Part shown: piece after piece, positions 36,201-44,658 of the stretch
Layout of the letters: every line of letters starts with the position of its first letter
Position numbering within the stretch: the first letter of the stretch is position 1
Source: Prevotella sp.
GTDB lineage: Bacteria > Bacteroidota > Bacteroidia > Bacteroidales > Bacteroidaceae
NCBI GenBank assembly: GCA_017428805.1
Contig: JAFRQC010000076.1
Coordinates: forward strand, 1 to 64,000
DNA: 64,000 bases
Reading direction: 5' to 3'
The notes under the pieces: model-generated
Databases searched by the model: none
What the model was told of the DNA's origin: nothing
What the model saw: only the letters and a program-made list of their open reading frames with translations
Made by a program: the position numbers and the translations under genes

Positions 36201-38789
36201 ATGAACTACCGCTTATTATCTATCATTTCCATGTTCTGTGCCGGCGTCAGCTTGTCGGCACAGAATTTTCCTTATCAGAATCCGAATCTGAGCGCCAAGG
36301 AGCGCGCAGTGGATCTCTGCAGTCGTCTAACCCTTGAGGAGAAGGCCCAGCTGATGCTCGACGAGAGTCCTGCCATCCCGCGCCTCGGCATCAAGAAGTT
36401 CTTCTGGTGGAGCGAGGCCCTCCACGGCGCTGCCAACATGGGTAACGTCACAAACTTCCCGGAACCCGTAGGCATGGCAGCAGCATTCAATCCCGACCTG
36501 CTTTACAAGGTGTTCGACGTGGCCAGCACCGAGTTCCGCGCCCAGTACAACCACCGTATGTACGATCTGGGTGGCGAGGACATGAAGATGCGCAGTCTCT
36601 CTGTATGGACTCCGAACGTGAACATCTTCCGTGATCCCCGTTGGGGGCGTGGACAGGAAACCTACGGCGAAGACCCCTATCTGACGAGTGTCATGGGTGT
36701 CCAAGTGGTGCGCGGTCTGCAGGGACCTGAGGATGCGAAGTACCGCAAACTCTGGGCCTGTGCCAAGCACTATGCCGTACACAGCGGTCCGGAGTACACC
36801 CGTCACACCGCTAACCTCACCGACGTGTCTGCCCGCGACTTCTGGGAGACCTATATGCCCGCCTTCAAGACCCTGGTGCAGGACGCCAAGGTGCGTGAGG
36901 TGATGTGCGCCTACCAGCGACTCGACGACGATCCATGCTGCGGCTCTACGCGTCTACTCCAGCAGATCCTCCGCGACGAGTGGGGATTCCAGTACCTCGT
37001 TGTCAGCGACTGCGGTGCCGTCAGTGACTTCTACGAGAACCACAAGTCATCCTCTGATGCCGTACACGGCACCTCGAAAGCCGTCCTCGCCGGTACCGAT
37101 GTAGAGTGCGGTTTCAACTATGCCTATAAGAGCCTTCCCGAGGCAGTGCGCAAAGGCCTGCTCTCTGAGGCTGAGGTCGATAAGCACGTCATCCGCCTGC
37201 TCGAAGGCCGTTTCGACCTCGGTGAGATGGACGATCCCTCACTCGTGGAGTGGTCTAAGATCCCCTACTCCGCTATGTCCACGAAGGCCTCTGCACAGAT
37301 CGCCCTCGATATGGCCCGCCAGTGCATCGTTCTCCTGCAGAACAAGGGTAACATCCTGCCGCTCAGGAAGAATGCAGAGAAGATTGCCGTGATCGGTCCC
37401 AATGCCGATAACGAACCGATGATGTGGGGTAATTACAACGGTACGCCCAACCACACCGTCACCATCCTCGACGGCATCAAGGCCAAGCAGAAGAAACTCG
37501 TCTATATCCCTGGCTGCGACCTGACCTACAACCAAGTGATGGAATGCCATCTGCCCACGGAGTGCGTTGCTCCTGACGGCAAGAAAGGCCTAAAAGGAAC
37601 CTTCTGGAACAATACCGAGATGGAGGGCAAGCCCTTCACCACCGAATACTACACGAAGCCCGTCAACGTGACTACTGCAGGTATGCATGTCTTTGCGCCC
37701 AATCTGCCCATCGAGGACTTCTCTGCCAAATACGAGACCACTTTTACTCCGAAGGAGGCAGGCGAGTATGTGCTGAACGTGGAGTCTACCGGTCATTTCG
37801 AAGTGTACGTCAACGGTGAGCAGAAGGTCAAGCAGCATACCTGGCGCGCCACGCCCACCCGTACCGTACTGAATGCCGAGAAGGGTCAGCAGTTCAAGAT
37901 TGAGGTACGTTTCCAGACCGTGAAGACCTGGGGTGCCTCGATGAAGATCGACGTAGCCCGTGAGCTGCCCATCGACTACCAGCAGACCATCGCCCAGCTG
38001 AAGGGCATCGACAAGGTGATCTTCTGCGGTGGTATCGCCCCGAGTCTCGAAGGCGAGGAGATGCCCGTCAACATCGAGGGTTTCAAGGGCGGTGACCGCA
38101 CGAGCATCGAACTGCCGAAGGTGCAGCGCGACTTCCTCAAGGCCCTGAAGGCCGCCGGCAAGCAGGTCATCTACGTCAACTGCTCTGGATCCGCCATCGC
38201 CCTGACACCTGAGACGGAGAGCTGCGACGCCATCGTACAGGCCTGGTATCCTGGACAAGAGGGTGGTACGGCTGTAGCCGACGTGCTTTTCGGCGAGCAG
38301 AACCCCGAAGGCAAGCTGTCTGTCACTTTCTATAAGAACGACTCCCAGCTGCCCGACTACGAGGACTACTCGATGAAGGGCCGCACCTACCGCTATTTCA
38401 ACGATGCCCTCTTCCCCTTTGGTTATGGCCTGAGCTATACCACCTTCGAGGTGGGAGAAGCCGCCACATCCGGCACTCCCGGAAATGAAGGATTCACCGT
38501 TTCCGTCCCCGTCAAGAATACGGGTGCCCGCCAGGGTGCCGAAGTCGTACAGCTTTATATCCGCGACCTCTCCGACAAGGAAGGCCCGCTGAAGTCGCTC
38601 CGTGGCTTCAAGAAGGTACAGCTGAAGCCCGGACAGAGCGCCACGGCTACCATCTCCCTCGACAAGAAGAGCTTCGAGTTCTGGGATGCCGAGACCAACA
38701 CGATGCGCACAAAGCCAGGCTCCTACGAGATCTTCTACGGTACCAGCTCTGCCGACAAGGATCTGAAGAAGCTGACGGTGAAATTATAG
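36201..38789 (+). CDS. xyl3A: GH3 beta-xylosidase with PA14 domain (Xyl3A type)
   Basis: An 862-residue exported enzyme. The GH3 N-terminal barrel includes R-D-P-R-W-G-R-G-Q-E-T-Y-G-E-D-P-Y, K-H-Y-A-V-H-S-G-P-E and the nucleophile Asp270 in L-V-V-S-D-C-G-A. A PA14-like domain (about residues 455-590) is inserted in the C-terminal sandwich domain, and a fibronectin-III-like domain closes the protein. This architecture and the GH10-CE1 neighbour match the P. ruminicola Xyl3A / Xyn10D-Fae1A cluster (Dodd and co-workers), so I use the symbol. It should release xylose from xylo-oligosaccharides. Confidence 0.88.
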   Translation: MNYRLLSIISMFCAGVSLSAQNFPYQNPNLSAKERAVDLCSRLTLEEKAQLMLDESPAIPRLGIKKFFWWSEALHGAANMGNVTNFPEPVGMAAAFNPDLLYKVFDVASTEFRAQYNHRMYDLGGEDMKMRSLSVWTPNVNIFRDPRWGRGQETYGEDPYLTSVMGVQVVRGLQGPEDAKYRKLWACAKHYAVHSGPEYTRHTANLTDVSARDFWETYMPAFKTLVQDAKVREVMCAYQRLDDDPCCGSTRLLQQILRDEWGFQYLVVSDCGAVSDFYENHKSSSDAVHGTSKAVLAGTDVECGFNYAYKSLPEAVRKGLLSEAEVDKHVIRLLEGRFDLGEMDDPSLVEWSKIPYSAMSTKASAQIALDMARQCIVLLQNKGNILPLRKNAEKIAVIGPNADNEPMMWGNYNGTPNHTVTILDGIKAKQKKLVYIPGCDLTYNQVMECHLPTECVAPDGKKGLKGTFWNNTEMEGKPFTTEYYTKPVNVTTAGMHVFAPNLPIEDFSAKYETTFTPKEAGEYVLNVESTGHFEVYVNGEQKVKQHTWRATPTRTVLNAEKGQQFKIEVRFQTVKTWGASMKIDVARELPIDYQQTIAQLKGIDKVIFCGGIAPSLEGEEMPVNIEGFKGGDRTSIELPKVQRDFLKALKAAGKQVIYVNCSGSAIALTPETESCDAIVQAWYPGQEGGTAVADVLFGEQNPEGKLSVTFYKNDSQLPDYEDYSMKGRTYRYFNDALFPFGYGLSYTTFEVGEAATSGTPGNEGFTVSVPVKNTGARQGAEVVQLYIRDLSDKEGPLKSLRGFKKVQLKPGQSATATISLDKKSFEFWDAETNTMRTKPGSYEIFYGTSSADKDLKKLTVKL

Positions 38790-38870
38790 CCACAGATTCT
38801 TGCGTCCCTGCGGTAGCAAGCGGCAAAGCCGAGCGACACAGATTAATCAGATACAACAGATTATTTATGA

Positions 38871-39001
38871 CCACTAATTTCACGAATTTCACGAATTATT
38901 CTGAGCCATTCGTCGCTAGCGACGAAAAAAAATTCGTGTCATTCTAGTCAAATGGTTGAAGGCGCAGCAAAAAATTAGTGTAATTCGTGCAATTCGTGGT
39001 T
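38871..39001. repeat. Hairpin element with 9-nt unit arms (copy b)
   Basis: Left arm: CACTAATTTCACGAATTTCA and on; right arm: TTAGTGTAATTCGTGCAATT and on, ending CGTGGT. The centre holds GAGCCAT and the small hairpin TTCGTCGC-TA-GCGACGAA (38909-38926), shared with copy e. CAGATTA-type 9-nt steps precede it (38836-38864), so the whole gap of 273 bases between GH3 and GH10 is repeat material with no gene. Confidence 0.8.
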
Positions 39002-39062
39002 AAAAAAAATAATAGTAGAACATCATAACCAAACTTATAACATTTTTTAATAACAAAACAGT

Positions 39063-41264
39063 ATGAAAAAAAGAATTTTTACCGGTCTGGTGCTCGTATG
39101 CTTGAGCATCTTACCAACTATGGCACAGTGGGGACGCCCCGTTGACTATTCAGCAGGCCCCGGACTCAAGGATGCCTACAAGAACTATTTCACGATTGGC
39201 GTAGCCGTCAACAAGATGAACATCTCTGATCCCGCTCAGATCGAGATCATCAAGAAGCAGTTCAACAGCGTGACCGCCGAGAACGCCTGGAAACCTGGCG
39301 AGATTCATCCCAAAGAGGGTGTCTGGAACTTCGGCTTAGCCGACAGCATCGCCAACTTCTGCCGCGAGAACGGTATCAAGATGCGCGGCCACTGCCTCTG
39401 CTGGCACTCTCAGTTTGCCGACTGGATGTTCACCGACAAGAAAGGCAAGCCCGTGAAGAAGGAAGTGTTCTACGAGCGTCTGCGCGAGCACATCCACACG
39501 GTGGTGAACCGTTACAAGGATGTCGTCTATGCCTGGGACGTGGTGAATGAGGCTATGGCTGACGACGGCCGTCCGTTTGAGTTCGTCGATGGCAAGATGG
39601 TTCCCGCCAGCCCCTATCGCCAGAGCCGTCACTTCAAGCTCTGCGGCGACGAGTTCATCGCCAAGGCATTCGAGTTTGCCCGTGAGGCAGATCCCACAGG
39701 TGTGCTCATCTACAACGACTACAGCTGCGTGGACAATGGCAAGCGCGAGCGTATCTACACGATGGTGAAGAAGATGAAGGACGCCGGTGTGCCCATCGAC
39801 GGTATCGGTATGCAGGGCCACTACAATATCTACTTCCCCGAGGAAGAGCAGCTTGAGAAGGCCATCAACCGCTTCAAGGAGATTGTCAACATCATCCACA
39901 TCACCGAGCTCGACCTCCGTACCAACACCGAGAGCGGTGGTCAGCTGCGCTTCTCCCGTGGCGAGGCCAAGCCCCAGGCTCCCTATATCGGTACCCTGCA
40001 GGAAGACCAGTATGCCCGTCTGTTCAAGATCTTCCGCAAGCACGCCGACGTCATCAAGAACGTCACCTTCTGGAACCTCAGCGACAAGGACTCCTGGCTG
40101 GGTGTGAACAACCATCCGCTGCCCTTCGACGAGAACTTCAAGGCTAAGCGCTCATTGCAGATCATCCGCGACTTCGACGCCGCTGCCGACAAGCGCGTGC
40201 CGAAGGAAGACTTCGTTCCCAACCCGATGAACCAGCCCGGACAGGAATATCCGCAGGTGAACTCCGAAGGCTTTGCCCGCTTCCGTGTAGAAGCTCCCGA
40301 TGCCAAGTCTGTCATCGTCAGCCTCGGTCTCGGCGGTCGTGGCGGCACCGTGCTCCGCAAGGATAAGGACGGCGTGTGGACAGGTACCACCGAGGGCCCG
40401 ATGGATCCCGGCTTCCACTACTACCACCTCACCATCGACGGCGGTGTGTTCAACGATCCCGGCACCCACAACTACTTCGGTTCCTGCCGTTGGGAGAGCG
40501 GTATCGAGATTCCCGCTCCCGATCAGGACTTCTACGCCTGGCGCAAGGACATTCCTCACGGCAACATCCAGCAGGTCAACTTCTGGTCTGAGAGCACCGG
40601 CAAGATGCAGACTGCCAATGTCTATCTGCCTCCCTGCTACGGCAAGCTCGTGAAGGGTAAGAACGGCAAGCTCGAGCAGACACGCTATCCCGTGCTCTAT
40701 CTGCAGCACGGCTGGGGTGAGAACGAGACCAGCTGGCCCGTACAGGGTAAGGCCGGCATCATTATGGACAACCTGATTGCCGACGGCAAGATCAAGCCTT
40801 TCATCGTCGTGATGGCCTACGGTCTGACCAACGACTTCAAGTTCGGCACCATCGGCAAGTTCACCGCCGAGGAGTTCGAGAAGCTGCTCATCGACGAGCT
40901 CATCCCCGTTGTCGAGAAGCAGTTTCTCACGAAGGAAGGCAAGTGGAACCGTGCCCTCGCAGGTCTCTCTATGGGTGGTATGGAGACGAAGCTCATCACC
41001 CTGCGTCGTCCCGAGGTATTCGGTTACTGGGGACTGCTCTCTGGCGGACAGTATGCTCCCGATGAGATCAAGGATCCGAAGATTGTGAAGTACATCTTCG
41101 AGGGCTGTGGTGACAAGGAGAATCCCGACGGCATCAACAAGAGCGTCGAGTCACTGAAGGCTGCCGGCTACAACGCCGAGGGTCTCATCTCCGAGGGCAC
41201 CGCCCACGAGTTCCTCACCTGGCGCCGCTGCCTCTATCAGATGGCCCAGAGCCTCTTCAAATAA
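39063..41264 (+). CDS. xyn10D-fae1A: Bifunctional GH10 endoxylanase - CE1 feruloyl esterase
   Basis: A 733-residue exported protein. The GH10 barrel (about 35-370) has acid/base Glu163 in W-D-V-V-N-E-A and nucleophile Glu282 in H-I-T-E-L-D-L-R. An esterase-N beta domain (about 400-480) leads to a CE1 domain with Ser636 in L-A-G-L-S-M-G-G and a terminal T-A-H-E-F-L-T-W-R. This domain order is that of Xyn10D-Fae1A of P. ruminicola, which cleaves the xylan backbone and releases ferulate. Together with Xyl3A, GH51, GH115 and the CE6-CE1 protein it gives a complete attack on feruloylated, acetylated glucuronoarabinoxylan. Confidence 0.92.
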   Translation: MKKRIFTGLVLVCLSILPTMAQWGRPVDYSAGPGLKDAYKNYFTIGVAVNKMNISDPAQIEIIKKQFNSVTAENAWKPGEIHPKEGVWNFGLADSIANFCRENGIKMRGHCLCWHSQFADWMFTDKKGKPVKKEVFYERLREHIHTVVNRYKDVVYAWDVVNEAMADDGRPFEFVDGKMVPASPYRQSRHFKLCGDEFIAKAFEFAREADPTGVLIYNDYSCVDNGKRERIYTMVKKMKDAGVPIDGIGMQGHYNIYFPEEEQLEKAINRFKEIVNIIHITELDLRTNTESGGQLRFSRGEAKPQAPYIGTLQEDQYARLFKIFRKHADVIKNVTFWNLSDKDSWLGVNNHPLPFDENFKAKRSLQIIRDFDAAADKRVPKEDFVPNPMNQPGQEYPQVNSEGFARFRVEAPDAKSVIVSLGLGGRGGTVLRKDKDGVWTGTTEGPMDPGFHYYHLTIDGGVFNDPGTHNYFGSCRWESGIEIPAPDQDFYAWRKDIPHGNIQQVNFWSESTGKMQTANVYLPPCYGKLVKGKNGKLEQTRYPVLYLQHGWGENETSWPVQGKAGIIMDNLIADGKIKPFIVVMAYGLTNDFKFGTIGKFTAEEFEKLLIDELIPVVEKQFLTKEGKWNRALAGLSMGGMETKLITLRRPEVFGYWGLLSGGQYAPDEIKDPKIVKYIFEGCGDKENPDGINKSVESLKAAGYNAEGLISEGTAHEFLTWRRCLYQMAQSLFK

Positions 41265-41284
41265 GAATAGGTAGAAATATAATA

Positions 41285-41320
41285 ATCCCCCGCCGATTGT
41301 TTTTGGCGGGGGATTTTTGT
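41285..41320. terminator. Bidirectional terminator between GH10-CE1 and the carboxylesterase
   Basis: ATCCCCCGCC pairs with GGCGGGGGAT; TTTTTGTT follows on the plus strand and A-rich sequence lies on the other side, serving both convergent genes. Confidence 0.8.
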
Positions 41321-42870
41321 TATTGTGCGGTTTTGGTTTTGCCGCTCTGCATATCGCGGATATATTGCATAAAACGGTCTATCAGCAGAATCTTCTCCTT
41401 GTTGGGCAGAGGTACGAGTGTGGCACCGTCCTTAAACTGCATCACGCTGGGCTTCTGCTCGTCATACACCGTCCATTTCGGCAAGCCCTCACCATTAGGA
41501 TCACCCGTCTTGGCGAAGTTCACCCAGTACTGCTGCATCAGGTCGCCCACCATCTTCTCCTGAGGGTACTTGTCGGCCTCCTTGTCGAAACGTCCGTCCA
41601 GATACATGATGTCATCGGCATGGGCGGCACCACGACGGTTACCCTTGGCATAGACGGTCTTCTCGGAGTTCTGAGCCAGATACGCCATGTAAACGGGACT
41701 CTTGCCCGTCTTGGTCTGCAGTTTAGCCCATTGATAGGCTGGCCATCCGAAATTCACATCGCGCACCACGTCGCGGAGGCTGTACAGACGCTCCATGGGG
41801 GTATTGCCCGGATAAACGGCCTTCGCACTGTCGCCCCAGTGATTAGGCAGAGAGCCCAGCTGCTGGTTGAACATCTCCACACTTACCGAGTCGAACTCCA
41901 CGGCACCCTCGTCGCTGTTGTGCATGATCAGCACGGGCACATCGTTATACGCACCCTTCTCGTAGAGGGCGTAAACAGGCTCGGGAACCACGTAGCCGTC
42001 CACGATGGGCATGTTGCCCTGGAAGTTCACACCCGTACCCGTCAGCTCCTTGGCATCCATCTGGCGCATCTCGGCTATAGAGTTCTTCTTCAAACCGTTC
42101 ATGAACATCCCGCCTATCATCTGAGCCATCTGCTGGTTCACCACATTCATAGGCGCCATCCAGGCACCGCTCTCGCTGATGCAGGCACGGAACAGGCCCT
42201 TGGCCAGCGGCGAGGCACAGAGAATATGGCAACTCATGGCACCAGCCGACTCGCCGAAGATGGTCACCTTCGAAGGGTCGCCGCCGAAGTTCCGGATGTT
42301 GCGCTGTATCCACTGCAGGGCGAAGATCTGGTCTAATATGCCGTAGTTGCCCGAATGTCCCTCCGGATCCTCCTTGGCCAGTTCACCATGCGCCATGAAG
42401 CCTAACGCCCCTGCACGATACTCGATGGATACAGCCACCACACCTCTGCGGGCCAGACTCTGCCACAGCGTACCGCCATAACTCTCAGTCTGGAAGCCGC
42501 CACCATGAATAAACACCATCACAGGCAGCTTCTCATCCACCGACTTGGCGGGAGTCACCACACTCAGGTTCAGGCAATCCTCGCTCATCATGTCGTATTT
42601 CACATAGCTCTTCTCGGGCTGAGGGGGCCACTTACCCACCGTCTCAGCCTTCAGCACACCCTCCCAAGGCTTGGCGGGCTGTGGAGCCTTCCACCGCAGA
42701 TCGCCCACGGGAGGAGCCGCGTAGGGAATGGCGTAGTAACAGGCTATGCCACCGTCCTCGAGCACGCCCTCCACATCACCGGTTTCTACATGAGTCTTCA
42801 GCAGAGGCTGTGCCCCCACCGTCATCGCTGTCATCAGTCCGCAGACCATCATGAATAATTTCTGTTTCAT
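41320..42870 (-). CDS. Type-B carboxylesterase / lipase family protein
   Basis: A 516-residue exported alpha/beta hydrolase (signal peptide to V-G-A-Q). Nucleophile Ser208 in F-G-E-S-A-G; oxyanion loop F-I-H-G-G-G-F; E-D-C-L-N-L-S-V-V-T-P near residue 97 is the type-B signature. The natural substrate is unknown; at the edge of the xylan locus it may remove acyl groups from xylan fragments. It shows no insertion by repeats. Confidence 0.88.
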   Translation of the reverse strand: MKQKLFMMVCGLMTAMTVGAQPLLKTHVETGDVEGVLEDGGIACYYAIPYAAPPVGDLRWKAPQPAKPWEGVLKAETVGKWPPQPEKSYVKYDMMSEDCLNLSVVTPAKSVDEKLPVMVFIHGGGFQTESYGGTLWQSLARRGVVAVSIEYRAGALGFMAHGELAKEDPEGHSGNYGILDQIFALQWIQRNIRNFGGDPSKVTIFGESAGAMSCHILCASPLAKGLFRACISESGAWMAPMNVVNQQMAQMIGGMFMNGLKKNSIAEMRQMDAKELTGTGVNFQGNMPIVDGYVVPEPVYALYEKGAYNDVPVLIMHNSDEGAVEFDSVSVEMFNQQLGSLPNHWGDSAKAVYPGNTPMERLYSLRDVVRDVNFGWPAYQWAKLQTKTGKSPVYMAYLAQNSEKTVYAKGNRRGAAHADDIMYLDGRFDKEADKYPQEKMVGDLMQQYWVNFAKTGDPNGEGLPKWTVYDEQKPSVMQFKDGATLVPLPNKEKILLIDRFMQYIRDMQSGKTKTAQ

Positions 42871-42938
42871 CGCTGTCTATATTAATAATGATACATCTTT
42901 TATATATTAGACGCAACCCAAACCCCAAAAGTTGCAAA

Positions 42939-43856
42939 TCAGACTTGTAGGGACAAGATAAAAGCTGCATGACATCCCTGAAGGGACGTTTCGGCAAGGT
43001 CGAGCATGCCTCCCTGCTGGATCATCATCCTGCGGCTCAGCGAGAGGCCGATACCGCTGCCACTCCGTTTGGTAGTGAAGAAAGGCACGAAGAGCGACTG
43101 GCGGTTCTCTGCGGGAATAGGAAGACCATCGTTGCCGATATAAAGTGAAAAGTGATGAGTGAAGAGTGAAGAAGGTTTAGCTCGGCGGCCCGAAGGGGAA
43201 AGCCAATTTGCTTCCGCCGTAGAGTCTGTTTCTTCCACAACCATCTTTGTAGCATTGGCCTCAATGGCATTCTTCACTAAGTTCATGAGTACCTGCCGCA
43301 GCATGCCGATATCAGCACGGACAACCTGGTCGGCAGGGACGCTGACCTCCCAGGTCAGTTGCGGATAGGCCTTGCTGATTTCATCAATGACGGCGTGAAG
43401 CCTGACGTCCGTCAGTAAAGGCTTCTCCAGTTCCGACATCTTGCGGTAGTTGACCACGAAGTCGCTCAGATGGCGTGAAGTCTCATAGATAGCCTTGATG
43501 CCGTTTTCGAGTGGGGTGTCCTTCACGTCAGAACGGTTCAGCATAGACTGGCTGATGCTGGTGATAGGGGCTGTGGCGTTCATCATCTCATGGGTCAGCA
43601 CACGGGTGAGCCGTTCCCACGATTCCACCTCGTTCTGATTCACCTGCTGGCGGATGGTCTCACCCAATTGGTTCAGCGTCTCTTGCATGGCACGTTCGCC
43701 AGGCAACAGGCCGTGAGTAGGCATCCGAAATGTGAAGTCCCTATTGCGGATAGCCTCCTGCATCAGATGGGCCCGCTCTCTCAACGAGCGCTGATGGCGC
43801 ACGAACCACACCGCGAAGCCTACAAGGATTACACCTATTATAATTATTATCCACAT
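42939..43856 (-). CDS. Sensor histidine kinase with a repeat-encoded insert in the ATPase domain
   Basis: A 305-residue kinase with one N-terminal membrane helix (W-I-I-I-I-I-G-V-I-L-V-G-F) and no large sensor domain. Phospho-acceptor His89 in V-L-T-H-E-M-M-N; N-box M-N-L-V-K-N-A-I-E-A (191-200); G-boxes G-L-P-I-P and R-S-G-S-G-I-G-L-S-L. Between the N-box strand and I-G-N-D-G, residues about 217-239 (W-L-S-P-S-G-R-R-A-K-P-S-S-L-F-T-H-H-F-S) are encoded by a GC-palindrome plus a heptamer array. The first G-box Asp position reads G-N-D-G rather than S-D-N-G, so activity might be affected. It pairs with the response regulator upstream. Confidence 0.85.
   Translation of the reverse strand: MWIIIIIGVILVGFAVWFVRHQRSLRERAHLMQEAIRNRDFTFRMPTHGLLPGERAMQETLNQLGETIRQQVNQNEVESWERLTRVLTHEMMNATAPITSISQSMLNRSDVKDTPLENGIKAIYETSRHLSDFVVNYRKMSELEKPLLTDVRLHAVIDEISKAYPQLTWEVSVPADQVVRADIGMLRQVLMNLVKNAIEANATKMVVEETDSTAEANWLSPSGRRAKPSSLFTHHFSLYIGNDGLPIPAENRQSLFVPFFTTKRSGSGIGLSLSRRMMIQQGGMLDLAETSLQGCHAAFILSLQV
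43144..43202. repeat. Heptamer array (AGTGAAA-like) x4 with GC-rich palindrome, in the kinase gene
   Basis: Units AGTGAAA, AGTGATG, AGTGAAG, AGTGAAG (43144-43171), then AAGGTTTAGC and a GC-rich stretch CGGCGGCCCGAAGGGG. AAGGTTTA also follows the array at 44544-44571. On the minus strand the unit reads CTTCACT, close to the GH95 unit TTCACTC. Confidence 0.82.
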
Positions 43857-43870
43857 ATTCTTTTTTCTTC

Positions 43871-43941
43871 ACCACGAATTACACGAATTTCACTAATTGG
43901 CTGCGCTAAAAATAATTAGTTTAATTAGTATAATTAGTGGT
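43871..43941. repeat. Hairpin element with 9-nt unit arms (copy c)
   Basis: ACCACGAATTACACGAATTT with a third CACTAATTG unit, core GGCTGCGC, then AATTAGTTTAATTAGTATAA ending TTAGTGGT. Between kinase and response-regulator genes. Confidence 0.85.
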
Positions 43942-43942
43942 C

Positions 43943-44467
43943 TTACAATCTCTTCATCTTATTATAGAGTGTCTGGCGGGTGATGCCAAGGAGTTCAGCG
44001 GCCTGAGTGAGGTTGCCGTGACAGTGGTCGATGGTACGGCGGATATGTTCCTTCTCCATCTCGTCGAGACTGACGATCTCGTTCTTCATGTCGAGTACAT
44101 CCTTCAGCTTATGTACCAGTTCATCGTTGTCCCACGGCTTGGTGATGAAGTCGGCAGCACCGTTCTTCAGTCCCTTGACCGCCAGGTTCACATCGGCATA
44201 GGCCGTCAGCAGGACGACAGGCGTCTGCGGATGCTGCTTATGGATGGCCCGAAGCCAGAAGAGTCCTTCGTTGCCGTTGTTGACTCCCAACGTGAAGTTC
44301 ATGTCGAGGAGCACCAGATCGACAGTCTCCTGAGCCATCGTTTTCAGGATATCGTCAGGGCGTTCCAGAGTGAGTACATGCTCAAACGTATCGTCGAGCA
44401 GATAGTGCATCGCCGTCAGGATAGAGGCGTTGTCGTCTACGATTAATATGGTTCCGTACTTGTTCAT
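43943..44467 (-). CDS. Response regulator, receiver plus Fis-type helix-turn-helix
   Basis: A 174-residue regulator. Receiver: D11-D12, phospho-acceptor Asp55 in V-L-L-D-M-N, Thr88 region L-L-T-A-Y and Lys110 in I-T-K-P-W. The C-terminus (about 146-174) is a Fis-type HTH: N-L-T-Q-A-A-E-L-L-G-I-T-R-Q-T-L-Y-N-K. This end is that of NtrC-class regulators, but the sigma-54 AAA+ domain between receiver and HTH is absent, giving a RegA/PrrA-like layout. It probably binds the 17-bp palindromes at 44489-44528 (its own promoter and that of tolC) and 50867-50883. Confidence 0.9.
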   Translation of the reverse strand: MNKYGTILIVDDNASILTAMHYLLDDTFEHVLTLERPDDILKTMAQETVDLVLLDMNFTLGVNNGNEGLFWLRAIHKQHPQTPVVLLTAYADVNLAVKGLKNGAADFITKPWDNDELVHKLKDVLDMKNEIVSLDEMEKEHIRRTIDHCHGNLTQAAELLGITRQTLYNKMKRL

Positions 44468-44471
44468 GGGT

Positions 44472-44480
44472 GCAAAGTTA
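44472..44480 (-). promoter_or_regulatory. -7 box (TAACTTTGC) of the response regulator
   Basis: Minus-strand -7 consensus, 5 nt upstream of the start codon at 44467, so the leader is very short. Confidence 0.65.
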
Positions 44481-44488
44481 CGATTTTC

Positions 44489-44505
44489 TGTCTAATTATC
44501 ATACA
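44489..44505. promoter_or_regulatory. Operator candidate 1 (TGTCTAATTATCATACA)
   Basis: Matches 15 of 17 positions of the perfect palindrome TGTCTAATTATTAGACA at 50867-50883. Just upstream of the response-regulator -7 box. Confidence 0.65.
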
Positions 44506-44511
44506 AAGGGG

Positions 44512-44528
44512 TGTATAAAAATTAGACA
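44512..44528. promoter_or_regulatory. Operator candidate 2 (TGTATAAAAATTAGACA)
   Basis: Matches 14 of 17 positions of the same palindrome, 23 bp from candidate 1 (about two helical turns) and upstream of the tolC promoter. Confidence 0.6.
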
Positions 44529-44543
44529 ATCAACACTTCGCTA

Positions 44544-44571
44544 AATGAAAAATGATAAATGATAAATGAAA
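44544..44571. repeat. Heptamer array (AATGATA/AATGAAA) x4 in the tolC promoter
   Basis: Units AATGAAA, AATGATA, AATGATA, AATGAAA, then AAGGTTTAAC. It ends 6 nt before the tolC -7 box and so covers the -33 region. The inverse array at 44680-44707 makes an inverted pair around the gene start. Confidence 0.88.
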
Positions 44572-44577
44572 AAGGTT

Positions 44578-44586
44578 TAACTTTGC
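44578..44586 (+). promoter_or_regulatory. -7 box (TAACTTTGC) of tolC
   Basis: Consensus -7 box immediately after the heptamer array; the start codon at 44659 lies about 70 nt downstream. Confidence 0.7.
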
Positions 44587-44658
44587 ATCGTCGAAAGACA
44601 AAAGAACAGAAAAAAGACGAACATGTATTTAGACAGAAGAACAAAAGAACATAAGAAT

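Noticed and set aside
43590..44446. Plus-strand frames opposite the kinase and response regulator
   Set aside because: Both minus-strand genes have intact catalytic motifs; the plus frames are shadows and cross a repeat hairpin.
44623..44658. Upstream ATG at 44623 as the tolC start
   Set aside because: It would add a polar stretch (Y-L-D-R-R-T-K-E-H-K-N) before the signal peptide; the ATG at 44659 gives a normal one.
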